Shown here: positions 24,840 through 38,260 of the stretch, piece after piece
Layout: the number at the start of each line of letters is the position of its first letter
Numbering within the stretch: the first letter of the stretch is position 1
Assembly: GCA_037957365.1 (NCBI GenBank)
Contig: JARHVA010002004.1
Coordinates: 1,979,001 to 2,043,000, forward strand
Length of the DNA stretch: 64,000 nucleotides
Direction: 5' to 3'
Source of the DNA: Torreya grandis
Taxonomy: Eukaryota; Streptophyta; Pinopsida; Cupressales; Taxaceae
Program-made: the position numbers and the translations under genes
The notes under the pieces: model-generated
The model's database searches: none
The model's input: only the letters and a program-made list of their open reading frames with translations
What the model was told of the DNA's origin: nothing

Positions 24840-25200
24840 CTAGGTAACTACGTATTTTGATTCCTTTTCAGAGAGTAGTCTCTTCATAACACCTTTGACT
24901 GGAATCCTCGCCTCTGATAAATCCATGCTCAATTCACCACCAATATCCCTATAGAAATTTTTTCCAAGAAGGATGCCATATGATGCTGGAGCGTATGCTA
25001 CCAAGATAGTCATCTTGATTCTTTTGTCTATAAAGGTAGAAAATGCAAATTGGGTGTCTTTGATTTGCCCTAGTAGTGGCACTTGTTTGTTCTCCATGGA
25101 GAAGCATCTACCAAACATCCTGGTCATTGTGAAGTCAAGGGATTTAGCTACCTTAGTAGGCATGACATTGTCTGAAGCTCTAGAGTCAATGATGCAATTA
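24840..25200 (-). pseudogene. E1 aspartic protease relic
   Basis: The minus strand reads CIIDSRASDNVMPTKVAK with the catalytic triplet at 25179-25187, DSR in place of DSG. It continues with PASYGILLGKNFYRDIGGEL, the hydrophobic and glycine-rich flap and helix region of retroviral-type proteases. DSG-to-DSR would disable the active site. 25201-26057 between it and gag is linker sequence with no domain recognised. Confidence 0.75.
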
Positions 25201-26057
25201 TTCAGCTATCGTCCATTTATTAGCAATGAGACATACAAAGGTTCAGTCCTACTAGGAGCAATAGGAGGGGTAATGGAAAGATTGTTCCTGGTGGGTGCAT
25301 CCTTGGGGGAATCATGTGTCACTTTGGGAACTACTTGTTTAATAGGAATGTTTTGGTTTTTATCACACTAAACCAATTTATCTAATTACTCAGGATGGGA
25401 CTGCAGAAATTTAAATTTAGACATTTGAATTTTGGTTTTCTTTATGTGGTCAATGATATCAAATGTTGAAAATGAACTAGGTACAGAGGATGGAAGTTCA
25501 TCCTTTTAAATTTGGGGGGGGGGAACTAGACTAAAAATTTGAAGTAGAAGGCATAGGGGCATTTGGAGTACTTACCTTCCTTGAAATCACTGGGTCCTTT
25601 GGCTAGAAATGAAGAGTGGATCCCCACTTAGCAATTGAAACTACTGGTTTAGGTCACTCCTCTATTTCCCCTTTATCAACTTATTGAGCTAATTGATTCT
25701 TGGACTGGATGAATATAGCATATGACCCTCAGCTGCATTGCCTTCACTTCTGGGTTCATCTTGATAGTTTAAGAAACCAATATGGGAGTCGCCAGCTAAT
25801 TCTTCTTCTTCCTTAGTGAAGAGATTAGCGTCATCTTTAGGATTCAGCTTATGCTAGAATGAGAAGTCTAATTCAGCTTCAAGATATCCAATTATTAAGT
25901 TAGTTGGAGGTGCTTTGAGGGTGAGGTTCCTCTATGGAGGGGGAAGGCAATTTTGCTATCCCTAATTCCTAGCAGCATTGACTTGGTATGCCTAATTCTA
26001 AAATGTCCTTCTAGGCATATCTCTGTATGTAGGAGTAGATGACATCCCTTGTGCCAT

Positions 26058-26753
26058 TTACTTTTTGATAGCTATCACTTCATTCACTAGCTTTTCCACC
26101 ATTGGGTTAGTGGTGGTTATAGGTGAGTATTCAGAAGATGAAGAGGATTTACCTTTATTAGGGTCCCTCTTTATCTTTCCAGCCAAGATAAGGTCATCTT
26201 CTACCTCAGTAGCCAATTCTTGAGTAGCAGTAAGGTCTATGTGTCTAGCCTGTCTCAGCAAGAAACTCACTTTATGCAGTTGTGAGTTGAGGAAGAAACA
26301 CTTGAGATTCTGAGGTGTCGGTTGGGTGACCATGGGAATCTTGTGCCTTAGCTTGTCTAACCTAGCAATGATGTCCCTCATAGGTTTATGGGGCTCCTTC
26401 TTCATCTATGTGAGTTGGGATAACAAGGCATGTGCATCTTCTACAGGCTTAAACCTAGCTTCAAATTTGTCTTTTAGAGTGTCCCAATCAATCACTGACC
26501 GATCTTGTAGATGGTAGAACTAGTCTGCAACAATTCCTTGTAGTGTCTCCATAAATAGCCTTACTATTATGTCTTCATACTCCATGCCTATTACACCATA
26601 GGCTATGCTAAAAGAAGCAATATGTTCATCAAAGTGAACTTTCCCATCACAAAATTTTTTCGGGAAATTCTTCCTTGAACTATGTGGAAGCTCATGTAGA
26701 GGTGGAGTCAAATTAAGTGGGCCAAATGAGTTACCCCAGGGGCCTTGAGCCAT
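26058..26753 (-). pseudogene. E1 gag relic
   Basis: 26520-26753 begins MAQGPWGNSFGPLNLTPPLH and carries FDEHIASFSIAYG, the start of the retrotransposon gag domain. 26058-26405 carries DIIARLDKLRHKIP and a lysine- and serine-rich tail. The two pieces are separated by stops or shifts. No CX2CX4HX4C zinc knuckle was seen. Confidence 0.65.
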
Positions 26754-27070
26754 GGTTTGATTATGTAAAAGTGGGAAAACAAATTTGAGTGGAATTTGGA
26801 TAGGTAATGCTCTGTTGGCAGTGGAAAAAGAAGCTTTACCTTGTGTTGGTGACCTGGTTAGGCTAGGAGGAAGACTCCTAGTTCATTGAAGGTGAACTTG
26901 TGGAGGAAACAATTTGAAATTGCGTTGCTGCACCAACTCAAAAGCAAGGTCAACAACACCTTGAGATTTTAGCTTTTAGTATAGCATGGAGTTGCCAGAT
27001 TGTGAATCAAAAATGGAAAAGGACTGGTCACACTTTAGTTTGAAGCTTGAGGCTTCAAACTACTTGTCCC

Positions 27071-27088
27071 TCCCTAGCGGAGTCGCCA
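27071..27088 (-). promoter_or_regulatory. E1 primer-binding site, tRNA-Arg-like
   Basis: The minus strand reads TGGCGACTCCGCTAGGGA, five bases inside the 5' LTR edge at 27094. It resembles the complement of the 3' end of plant tRNA-Arg(ACG), as I recall it; the tRNA match is from memory. A second similar motif, TGGCAACTCCATGC, lies about 100 bases further in, near 26983-26997. Confidence 0.75.
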
Positions 27089-27093
27089 AAAAC

Positions 27094-29787
27094 TGTTGGG
27101 TGAATATTTTGTCAATCAACATATTGATGAACAAAATAGGTCTAATAAGCCACAACAAGAAGACTGGTTAGCCAAATGTGTAGGCTTACCACATCAAAAG
27201 GGGACTAATCTCTCCTCTCATCAAGGGGAGGTTCCCTATAAATATGCAAGAGCTATATACTATATATATATAAGCTAAAAATAATATTTAGGGGTAGGAT
27301 AAACCATCTATCTTTCTTTTTTCAAAGATGATGCTCATAGATCAAAGGAGAATTCTTCAGTGATTAGTGAAGGCACTTCTCTTCTTTCAGAAGTACTATT
27401 CAGCCAAGAGCCAGATCCCTTCCTGGATAATAGAAATCTTGGTGAAATGATAGAAGGCGATTCTCTTCTTTCAGAAGTGCTTGTTCTTGTAAACAATAGG
27501 AATATTTCTAGTAAGTAACTGGTAACCAAAAGTGTAGAGTAACCAGAAGCCTTAGATGTAGTGCAAAGTCTCCACCTCAATTGCCCAAGAATAAAATATG
27601 AAGAACAATGGGGGCACAATGTCATCTCAAGGTCCTTTACACAGAAATAGAAAGTTAACACACACTGAAAACAAATATGTCAGCACAAAGTCTAAAAGTA
27701 GTTGACTTTAGGACACCTTCCTTGTCACTTACACTAATTCTACTTGTTAAATTAAATAAACAAGAATGCTCCTAGGAAATAAACATAAGAACAATTTCCT
27801 AAAATAGCACAAGCTATAACAGCACAAAGTCTGCAAGTAACTTGATTTCTCATTCAATCAAAGAAATATGAACAACAATTTGAGGTCAAAGTCTCAGTAA
27901 TGCCTTTCAATTTAGGCAAAGTTTTGCTTCTGGTAATGAGAATATTTCTCTAGTATGATACAAAATATTACATTATATATAGGCAAAGAGAGTCTTGGCA
28001 CTTTTTTGCATAGAGTGATCTATTTGGTGCCTTAATGCCTTGGATGCATTCTTGGTTTTATCAGGAAGGGCCATGCTGAAGTAGGGTGGCTGCCTTAACT
28101 ATGGTGTGTTGGTTCATCTTCCTTGTCTACTCCTTAGCTTGAATTACTCATTCCATCACCTAATAGCCATGTAACTGTCTACTCTATCTTTACACCAAAG
28201 GGGACAAACAAATGGCACTTTCAATGTTTGCAGACACTAAATACCTACATGGCAAACTGCTTCACCTATTGGAAATAACTCCTACTGAGTTTCCCTCCTT
28301 ATCTCTTCCTTCTCTTTGTCCTAGCCTTAAGCTCTTTGGATGCATTTGGGTTCATGTTTTGAGTCCAAAAAATCAATAGACACTTAAATGTAGCCAATTT
28401 GGCATTCATGGGTCTTTCCTCTATTGAAGGTTAATAGCTAGCCAGTCGCTCTAAATTTGACATTTGTAGACCTATCATTCTGCTATGATGTGGGTGAGGA
28501 CATGTGGTAGCATTTGTGGCTTTGAAATAAGCTTATCAGAATAAGCTTTGAAACTGTTAGAGGTTGCAGGCATGGACGTAGACACGTGGTAGCTTCTAGT
28601 ACACTGGGACAGGACACATGGCCAGTTTCGTGCCTTGAAACTTCATTTGAAACTATGTCTTAGTACGTGACATTTGACAGCTTTTGCTATGCTTTGATGC
28701 TTCATCCTTTTTAGAAGAGAACATGCCCTTTGGGGTCTTGCAAAAGGTTCATTTCATGTGTGTCAAGTGTCCCCTCATAAGGGTATCTACCCTTCAAGAT
28801 CTTCCAGGTGGCCTTTGGGCTTCCATTTCTTTAACGGGCTATTGGTCCCTTTATTTCCTTTGGACGAAATGTCTAAAGGAATTCCTTTAGACAAATTATC
28901 CAAAGGAAATATTTCATTTTTTTATGTGTGTCTCTACATTTAAAGGGGTTGCATATTTTGACACGTGGCACCTTTCACCACTTTCAACTAGAGACATGTG
29001 GCATCTTCCACTGTTGACACTAGGCACTTTCCACTCTCAGGCTTTTGCAACACCATAGAAACATTTGGGGCTTAGTTAGGCTCTCGTAGATGATGACACT
29101 TGTCAGCCTCCACTGATCTCTTTAAGGGACACATGACACGGTCCACTGCTCTTAGAAAAACATAATGAAGCTTCCCTAGTTGCCACTTGGTATCATCTGC
29201 TTGACTCTTCTTTGCATGCACTTCTTTCCTTAACTGAGGCAACCTTTGAAACTTTGAACCTAGTGCATTGAACTAATTAAACATTGAACCCATTGAGCTG
29301 ATTAAATGTTGAAATCATTGAATTGATGAACCAAAATGGTTCAAGGTTCAATGGTTGAAGCTTTTAAGACTTGTTAAGTGCTCAAGGCCGCAGAAACTTT
29401 GATATGGTTGAACTCTAAACTTTTTTGGGTGCACTTGACTCCTACCGATGACATTGAACCCTCAAACCTTTTTTGCTTAAATGTTCAATGGTTCAATGTT
29501 TCAATGGTGTTTAGAAGCTTGCTGATTGAATTTTTTGACTGAATCAAGGCACTGAACCAATCCTGAAAATGACTAGGCATTGGAAACTCATTTCTTTGAT
29601 TGAAATCGCTTGTAGAAGCCTTTGAACTTATTGAAATTTCTAGTCCCTTTACCAAAAAGTTTGAGAAAATGAGTAAATTGAATGCTTAGAACAAATTTTG
29701 AAAAGGGGGGAGATAATTTTGGTCATGCTGGACCAAAATAGTTCATATGTTGTCCCAAAAATGAGAAAGCTATTTTTCGGGACAACA
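27094..29787 (-). repeat. 5' LTR of E1 (2694 bp)
   Basis: Matches 18152-20892 end to end. On the minus strand GCCTATATATAATG near 27972-27986 is a candidate TATA box. The LTR ends CGGGACAACA at 29787 and is followed by the target duplication CACAT. Confidence 0.85.
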
Positions 29788-29792
29788 CACAT

Positions 29793-31241
29793 CATCATAT
29801 ACATGAAATTAAAAGACATCCACATCATTATATACTTTAAAGTAAATAACAACCATAAAACACATAAAAATACATCATTTATATACATGTAAATAAATCC
29901 TAGCATCCACATCACATCCAAATATTATAATCTCCTGCTTAGAATAAATAAAATATAATATGTAATATAAAAAATAAATCATAATCACATATCTAAAATA
30001 TACATAAACATGCCATATACCACAATAAATCTTATCATAATCACATAAATAACCATGCGTTCTATAAAAAATATATAAAATATAAGAATTATGGGCATAT
30101 ATGTGGTAAGTATAAAATACATGTCAAAAATACAAAAAAAATCTCGTCAAACCAAGATCATGATAGTCGTAGTGGTCTCTTAGCCGATTGATCTACATAA
30201 TGAGTAGTTTTGGCCCTATAAGATTGAGATCACTGATCTACTAACACCACATCCTTGTAAAGAACCCTATAGTACTAGGCCTCTCTAGTCAGATGTGATA
30301 TTTGAACTATCACATCTCCTAAGCCATGTCTCTTTAATAGTGTGTCACCGTCATCTTGGTTCTACTTAGCTACTTGTAACTCTACCTTTTGTTAGTTGAA
30401 TCAAGTGTGAATATGACCTATTTGACCATGTAGGGTTGTTATATATGAATATCTAGCTCAAATCTAGCCTATCTAACCCTATAGTGATATTACCTATGTA
30501 TCATTATCCTGAATTTGACCTATCTAATCCTATAGAGCTATTATTTGTTCATTTTTAGTCCTAATCTATCCCAACAATGTGGTCAAAAAAGATAATACAA
30601 GGCCCATAGAGATATCCTATTACACTATCTATCATTATAGATCTACTACCTCTTAGCAATATTTGTCTCTCTCAACATTGATCCTAGACACCTTAGCCAC
30701 CCTTTCCAGTGCCTCCCACTTAAGATTATCAATCCATTCCTTGTTTTCCACACTAATAGGTGGGCTAGAAGGCCCCACAACTTTAGTTCCTTTCCACATC
30801 ACTCCTTGATCCCCCCCCACCCACACCTTAATCACCCATGGCTACACCCTGATCACCCCCATCGATAACCATCAAATCTTGATCAGTCATATCATGACCA
30901 TCATCCCCACCATATCTCTTAGCCCATAGCTATAACCTCTATGACCATCATCTCCTCAATCATTCCTATGCCTGTAAGATCCTCTATATTTCCCGTCTCC
31001 TATTTTGAACATGTGTTCATCTCAATAATATCTATGGCCATCTCTGTTTCCACCATCCTTTATAATCTATAGTTATTATATGATCTTCTATAGATATCTA
31101 ATAATTGCATACTATGAGAACTATGTTATGATCATCTACCTATACGAATGCCTTCTCAACTATATTCCCCTACTCAGGCCTCTCTCTATCAATCTTGGAA
31201 AATAAATTCTCCTCTCTTAGGAGATCTTCCTAATGTAAAAA
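29793..31241. other. Anonymous stretch after E1
   Basis: Continues the U2 backbone interrupted by E1 and is colinear with 47324-48759. A C-rich pocket (CCCCCCCCACCCACACC) is near 30811-30827. Nothing coding recognised. Confidence 0.6.
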
Positions 31242-32060
31242 CTATCTTTGAACTCTATTAGAATGATATCTATCTATGTTGTAATCTTGATGCCCTATCA
31301 AATAACACTTTGTTAGCATATAGGTATAATATGTATCATCTTCCCATCCCCACTGTACCACCCTATACAACATCCAAATAATTTGGTCCTTAATCAAGAT
31401 ATCTAATGCCTTATTATAAAGTCTCATATCATATACATGAGCTCTCTTTACTCCTACAACGATATACCATCTAAACACTAGGAAATGATAATGGTTATGA
31501 ACTGCTCATGTGCCTATTGACCTCCTAATTGACACATGTTCCTAACAGTATCTTGGTATGAATAATGAGGGTTAGAAACTCAAAACTCTTCTATATACCC
31601 CCATATGAAGCTCCCTATATAGTTAGCCCAACATAATAGGCCCCCATGAAAAACTTGATAATCATGCACCATGTTTGCCACTACATCCCATTAATCTATA
31701 TGAAACCACTACCCACTCTTGTTTGGTAATAATATGCTATTAATAAGAAACATGAATACTAGGGTTAGCTTGTTAATATTACCATCTATGAATTCCCTAT
31801 CAATGTGAATCCATCAATCATGAAATATGACCTATAGATTTCCACATAACCATTACACAGTTGTGATCCATTCCTTTGACCTATAAAGGATTACATATGC
31901 TCTCATAGGTAATCATAAAATGTGCCACATGTCCTCTAAAGTCACTATCATCTCTCTTATGATGAAGTGAAAATTTGTCATCTTAGAATGTGATCTCTCC
32001 ACCAATGCAGTGATGAGATCCTAGTTTATCTAAATGAATGACATAGTGATAATATAATAT
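31242..32060 (-). pseudogene. Plant mobile domain (PMD) relic (U2)
   Basis: The minus strand near 31940-32040 reads ITALVERSHS then FHFIIREMIVTLEDMWHIL. This is the PMD core of MAIN/MAIL-type proteins and transposon-borne copies (family pattern ALVERWRPETHTFHL...GEMTVTLEDV). Downstream 31242-31478 is open and reads WYIVVGVKRAHVYDM, then WGWEDDTYYTYMLTKCYLI and YHSNRVQR, which fits the C-terminal P.RV.RQFG end of the family. PMD proteins are known both as host silencing and genome-stability factors and as passengers of transposons. Stops between the pieces show it is dead. Which element carried it is unknown. Confidence 0.65.
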
Positions 32061-32764
32061 TGGCTATTCATCTCTATTACTCTTAAATTAACTAGCCTCA
32101 CTTGAATCATATTATGTAATACTAGTTGTCATCATAGTTTGGATGCTAGCACACCTAAATCTTTGTACACCACCAAACCTATTAGTCTTTAATCACTACA
32201 AACTAACACCCTAACTTGACTTTTTCATTCCCATACCTAACCCACCTATCCATCTACCTATTCCCACCTTATCCCCTTACCCAAGAAAGTCTTAAAAATA
32301 ACATTAAGTAAAATTCCTTTTGGCTCCTAACCATAACTTACATTTTTTGCAAAATTGCTCTTTGATTCTTGTCATTTTGAAAAATTACTACTCAACACCT
32401 AAGGCTTCAAGAAACTATAAGTCACCCTATGTGGTATTTTAAAACTATAGTTCACTAATGATGGTTTTATAAAAGCACAATTTACTATAAGTGATTTTTT
32501 ATAACCATGGGTATCAAGTGCATTACTCCAAATTACATGCATAAAATTGTAACTAGGGGTAATAACCCCAATTGTGATTTTGCATTGTTCAAATTTACAC
32601 CTCGTTAATACCTTAATAAATTTAATTAATGTACAAAATTAAAAACTAAGATGTGGTACCCACATTTTGTCCTACCATAGCAAGTGATTGGAAATCACAA
32701 ACTCTTTATCTGTGGTGGGAAGCATGTGGGAATGCAATCCATTATCGATACCTCTAGAGTAAAA
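32061..32764. other. End of U2, no gene recognised
   Basis: Colinear with 49561-50315. It runs straight into the start of U3 at 32765 with no spacer. Confidence 0.6.
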
Positions 32765-34389
32765 GATTACAAAATCCAAGATTCAAAATTTCTTCTTTTA
32801 CCCCACAATTTTATATTTCACCCCCCATAATCCTATTCTTTTGACCTTTTACATTGTTTTAGTCCATGTCAACCCTACCCATTTATCCAAACAACTCATT
32901 CTAATTCACATGTCCATTTATCAATCATTTAATGACATTTCTAATAAGTACTATACATTCCATATGTCATTATAATAATTTTTAGTGGAATAGTCTTCTA
33001 TTTCCTAGCTCCCTGTCTAACATTTCGAGTCAAAACTACATCATCTTTAGGTATTTTTATAGTATGTGGGTATCACTTCACCACTTTTTATTGACTAAAT
33101 AAATCTTAGACACTAATTCAAAACCTATCCTCCCATGGTCACTCCAATATATTAAATCATGTTGATATATGATCCTCATATAAATTCTATCTATCATCAT
33201 AAACCACTTATATTTTATCCTTTCCTTAGCCTATAGCTCTCCCTTGCATGGGAATTGTCAACAGCTCAGGGAATTATTTATCTATCCATTTCTTGAACGT
33301 ATGTCTTTGTCTCACTATTATTCATCTTATACAATGAAACTATTCGCCTCTCTCCTCGACATTGGTTTTTATCTAGAATTCAACCTTAAAACTAGACTTA
33401 CACCTGTAACCTCTTTTACTCACATTTATACTTGGGGCATCTTATCATTATTGTCTCCACTATCATCTATGTAATTTCATCCCCTCATCATCTTGATCCC
33501 CACCCCATGATCTCTTTTCAAGTGGCCATTTAGTTCATTCCTCTTTACATTCCCCCTCGAAGGGGAAATGGTTTTTATTTTAAATAAAATTACTTCCCAC
33601 TTCTTCAGTCATAATGCCCTTTCAACTAAGGTCAAATGTGTATAGTTAGTCCCACTATCATAGTCCTAATTAAATAATTAAATTCCATTCCACATTTAAT
33701 ATTTATTACATCATGCAGACCTTCCTACACTCCCATGCTATATTCATCCCTTGATTATCCCAATAACATCCAATTAAATCACTAATCTTACCCCATTAAT
33801 TAACCACTTGTGAATTTAAAATTCAAAATATTGTACCTGCCCCATAATCCCCCACCTCCTTGCCCAAGCCACCCTATCCATAGCCTCTCCTACACACCTA
33901 CATCCTTAAAGTTCCCTAAAACCCCTAAATTAATCCTTATTAACCCCTAATCAAATTTATAAGCTTCTAAAATTTACATCCTCTTCTAAATTTATATAAT
34001 TCTCTAAAAATAGAGAATTCTTATGAATGTAAAATTCATTTTAATCTTCTCTCACCACCCTGTAAATAAATAAGCATAGAGCTAAGTGTAAATAACCTTA
34101 AAGCCTTGAAAATTTTTAATGTATATATAAGATCTCTTAGCCTTCATACTCTCATTTAATCCCCATTATCCTTCCATCCAGGAAGATATCAATCCTTTCA
34201 TGCTTAGTTGAGATTTTGAAGCCAACATTATCAAGCAATCCAACAAACAAGTCAATAATCCTTGGAGAATAAATTTAAACATCTTGAAGGGAAGATAAGA
34301 GAAGTAAGATGATAGACATAATCTTCTTATAATTTCTGATTGCTTCCATATTATCTCACTTTTATGTTTTTCATAACTTTTGGGCTAAG

Positions 34390-34442
<53 letters not shown>

Positions 34443-34728
34443 TATTGAATCCATAGCTAAAAATTTACAAGCATACACCATCTATTGAAAAATTAACCTT
34501 AAGTGTTTGGTAATTTTTGTAAGCCAAAATCACTCATTCTGAATGACTCACACATCAACAAGACTAAATTAAACTACATTCACTAAAGTTGATGAAATCA
34601 TAGAAGGATTTACATATTAATGTTATTTTAAACAAACAATCAAATCCTAAATAATAAAATAGAACTTAGAATACTAAAAAAAACATCCTTTCTTTAAAAA
34701 AACCTCACTTTTAAGTGTCAAGAATATA
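32765..34728. other. Left arm of U3, no gene recognised
   Basis: Colinear with 1-1960 and 50316-52303. No open frame is shared between copies. Ends at about the copia insertion point. Confidence 0.65.
34393..34438. repeat. (AT)n microsatellite
   Basis: A 46-bp AT run in the U3 left arm. The U1 and U4 arms have short TATATA runs at the same place (near 1685 and 52030), so it expanded in U3. Confidence 0.95.
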
Positions 34729-34732
34729 GAAT

Positions 34733-35735
34733 CTCCAACCCTGTTTACATCAACATATCCTTGTAGGTTAACATCTCACCCCTTATAGCATGATTATCTA
34801 TCATTGGTCCCTCTCAAGTACCTAAGAATCCACTTAAATGCATCATAATGATCCTTTCTTATATTATTCATAAACCTTATTACAACTCCCACTGCATGCA
34901 CAATGTCTTATCTTGGGCACACCATAACATACATTAAACTTCAAAATAATGAATCATAGAGAAATTTGGGCATGTAATTGATTTCTTTCTGCATTTTATA
35001 ACTCTATTATTTGTTTAATTTTAAGTTCCCTCCCAAATGTGTACTCACTAGTTTTACAATTTGCATATTAAACCTAAATAAAACCTTCTTTATTTATTCT
35101 TATTAAGATAACATCAAATTTCAATTTTTGCATTCTCATACCAAGGATTTATTTTAGAGCACAAAAATCTTTCATATAAAATGAAATTGCTAGTTTTCCT
35201 TAGATATGATTTATATCATGCATGTTGGACCCTAAAATAAGCATATCATCTACATACAATTAAAAAATATAATATATATGCCATTGTTTAATCTCTAAAA
35301 ATAGACACAGTGGTCAAAATGACATCTACTATTACCTTGTTCTATCATAAACATGTAAAATTTCAAAAACCATTGCCTTGGAGCTTGCTTTAGGCCATAC
35401 AAACTCTTTTTCAACCTACACATCATTTTCTCCATACCTTTTACTTCATATCTCTATGGCTGCTCCATATATATTTCCTCTTCCAAGTCACCATGAAGGA
35501 AAATAGTCTTCACATCCAACTATTCAAGGTGTAAATAATCTATTGTTACCAAACATAAAATAGTTGTTATCGAAGTCATTTTAACAACTGGAGAAAATAT
35601 ATCATCAAATATATACCATTTCTTTGTGAGAACCCCTTTAAAATAAGTATGGCCCTTTACCTCTTTTTCCCTCCATCTTCTTCCTTCAACCTATAAACCC
35701 ATTTATTTTAAAATGCTATTGTACATATAAGAAAC
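34733..35735 (-). pseudogene. Copia RT and RNase H relic (U3)
   Basis: Colinear with 2975-3965 of U1. It begins at the YVDADM-type region (near 34745) because of the deletion and ends with the KWVYRLKEE-type RT start near 35650-35700. Frames are broken throughout. Confidence 0.7.
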
Positions 35736-36059
35736 TGAACCAAATATAAAATTTGGTTATGTGCCAAGGATTCCTTCTCATTTTTCATTCCTTGCTCTCA
35801 CTTCTTTCTAGTTTTTACATGCTTTGATTCTTCATAGGTTTCAAACTCACCACCATCAATCAATAATGTATAATAAAGTGAAGGAGAGTATCGTTCACGG
35901 AGTCTACTTACTTTGGTAGATATTCTAACTACACTTTAATGAGTTTGAGGTACCTATTATTATTGTAGTTGTTACATGTATAATATTCGATCACTTTTGG
36001 AATTTTATATTCAGTGATTTCATCAAATACAAAATATTCCATATTTGGAATTTCTTATT

Positions 36060-36930
36060 TATTTCACTATAACTAATCATTGTATATAACCTTCTCATTA
36101 AATATTGCATATATACTCCTAATGATTTTGTAATTTTCAAAATCACACAAATAGTAACAAAATCCATTAAATCCATGTTTAATAAAAGTACATTTCATAG
36201 ATTTTGCTTCAAATTTGGTTCTATATTTTTTATCACTATGGAAAAATGATTCACAACCATAAGTATTTAAAAATTAATAGTCTACCTTTATACCTATCCA
36301 TCATTCCCCTAGAATGACACCATCCAAAAGAATTAAATTTTTTTTGTTTATTAAGTAAACAATAGTGTCCATAGAATCTATCCAAAACTGTAAGGGTTAC
36401 TTGCATGAAAAATCATGCTCCTTCCAAACTCCGTGATCATCATGTTCATCCATTCTGACACATCATTTTATTATGGTGTTCTTGAAACCATCTTCTGTAT
36501 ATGAACCCCATGGGATGACCCATAATTATCAAATTCCTTGTTGTAATTTTCACCTCCATTATCTGATCTGACACACTTCAACTTATTTCATTTCTCAGTC
36601 TAAACCAAAGCTTTCCATTTCATAAAATTATTAAGAACATCATATTTTTTTATATGCAATGAATCAAAGTTTTTGTAGTTGCATCATCAATGAATCTAAC
36701 ATAATAAGAAGAGCCACATATGGATGATACCTGAGCTAGTACCCATACATCTGTGTGCGAAAGATATAACTTTTCATCCTTCTTTATCTTCCCAACTCTG
36801 AGAAATCTGACTCTCTTATATTTTCAATACACACAGTGCTCAAAAAAATCCAAATCCATCTTCTTTAAATCTAGAAAAAAATTCTTTGAGTGGATAAATT
36901 TCATCACCTTCTCACTCATGTGCCCAACTC
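36060..36930 (-). pseudogene. Copia integrase relic (U3)
   Basis: Colinear with 4325-5110. The integrase C-terminus is near 36070-36260 and the GAG-pre-integrase LGHMSEK-type region near 36900-36930. No complete catalytic triad placed. Confidence 0.65.
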
Positions 36931-37199
36931 TGTGGTGTCATAATTTTATATCCTCTTATGTAGGAGATAAAATAATGGAAGAGTAAACATGACCTATATA
37001 TACATTTAATGTACCTACCTTTTCTCCTTTTGATATTACCAATGATCATTTAGTGACCTTCAAGAATTTTTGCAAATCTAACTATGCAAGGTTCACTTCC
37101 CAACTACCTTGCTAAAATTAGAATTCTTCTCATTTCAAGAACATGCCTCACATTTCTAATCAACCATTTATTTCTATTTTTTAATTGTATCTATATCTT

Positions 37200-38185
37200 A
37201 CCCTTTCTAATAATTTTACAAGGTTTACCATCACCAAAATAAACTTGTCCAAAATGACCTTGAACATAGTCTTGAAAGTATTTCCTATGGGGTGTAGCAT
37301 GAAAGGAAGCTCTTAAATATAACTCCCAAAAATCATTAATATTATCAAATGAAAGGATTAAAATAACTTGAAATGCATCACCTTCTACATTTAATTCTAG
37401 ATATTTATCTTATTGTCCTTGTCCTTGTTTCCTTTTTAAAACCAACAATCTTATTTTCGATGTCCTTTCTTCACACAAATATAGCACACCAACATTCTTA
37501 TAGATTTGGATCTACCATTATTATACCTCTCATGATTCCATGGGCTATTTTATCCATCATTTTGACCTCTCCTATTATCCATAGTCAAAACATTACCTGA
37601 TGTCTCACCTATGCTTTTTTGTCACATTTTATCATTAAGAATAACACCAATAACATCATCAAACTGTAAAGTGTTTGAACCAGAGATAAAATTACTCACA
37701 ACCATGACTAACCCATTCTATCTTTCTAGCAGTGAGCATCGAATCAAAATAACCCTAAACTAATCATCAATGTTAACTCTTACAGATCTTAAAAAATTTG
37801 TGGCCATGTTAAATTCATTTAATTGTTCAACAACATACCCACCTTCTGAGCTCTCCATAATAAATAAATGCTTCATAAGAAATAATTTATTGTATGTTGA
37901 AGTTTTTTCATATAATCTATCCAATACCTTTATTACATCCATTAATGTCTTTTATTTTGAAATATTGAAGGCCATCAACATTATCAGGCACAATTTTATT
38001 ATTCCTAGTGCCTTTCAGTCAAGAACCTCCCATTATTTGTCCTTCATAGACACTGACTTCTTTGCTATTTCTCCAGATGATAGGCAAATATCCTTATGAT
38101 ATAGATAGTCCTCCATTTTCATCTTCCATAGTTGGTAGTTTTGGCCATTAGACTTCTTGACCTTAAACTTACCTTCTTTCATCAT
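37200..38185 (-). pseudogene. Copia gag and protease relic (U3)
   Basis: Gag starts at ATG 38183-38185: MMKEGKFKVKKSNGQNYQLW, then KMKMEDYLYHKDI. It continues in another frame with MDVIKVLDRLYEKTSTYNKL, FLMKHLFIMESSEGGYVVEQ and LNEFNMA (37760-37942), the usual copia gag body. The zinc-knuckle region is near 37440-37500. The protease near 37290-37330 reads ELYLRASFHA, with DSG changed to YLR. U1 shows the same D-to-Y and S-to-L changes, U2 does not. Gag would form the particle and bind RNA; stops and shifts make this copy inactive. Confidence 0.8.
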
Positions 38186-38245
38186 TGCTCCCATTCAATC
38201 CAAGAACCCTTTTTTCCTATGATTTTATCTACCAAATGAAACTTT

Positions 38246-38258
38246 GGATCTGATACCA
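38246..38258 (-). promoter_or_regulatory. Copia primer-binding site (initiator tRNA-Met type)
   Basis: The minus strand reads TGGTATCAGATCC, two bases inside the 5' LTR. The usual plant copia site is TGGTATCAGAGC, complementary to initiator tRNA-Met. This fixes the element as minus-strand and its LTR edge at 38261. Confidence 0.85.
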
Positions 38259-38260
38259 GT

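Larger units (their letters stand above)
18152..29787 (-). mobile_element. E1: old Ty3/gypsy element, Tat-like, with archaeal-type RNase H
   Basis: A complete but decayed LTR retrotransposon of 11636 bp. LTRs are 18152-20892 and 27094-29787, both starting TG and ending CA. The primer-binding site is beside the right LTR, so transcription runs on the minus strand. Internal order is gag, protease, archaeal-type RNase H, RT with a degenerate RNase H, and integrase. It is flanked by a 5-bp duplication and has an empty counterpart in U3. RT, protease and integrase each lack a catalytic residue. Tat-like affiliation rests on the second RNase H and the tRNA-Arg-like primer site. Confidence 0.85.
5996..32764. 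repeat. Array unit U2, carrying Ty3/gypsy insertion E1
   Basis: Starts at the equivalent of about position 606 of the left arm and runs to the start of U3. Removing E1 and one target copy (11641 bp) leaves about 15.1 kb. Adding back the missing left arm (about 0.6 kb), copia 5' end (about 1.0 kb) and Harbinger segment (about 1.7 kb) gives about 18.4 kb. U3 plus its own roughly 1-kb deletion gives about 18.5 kb. The agreement supports a common ancestral unit length. Confidence 0.75.
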
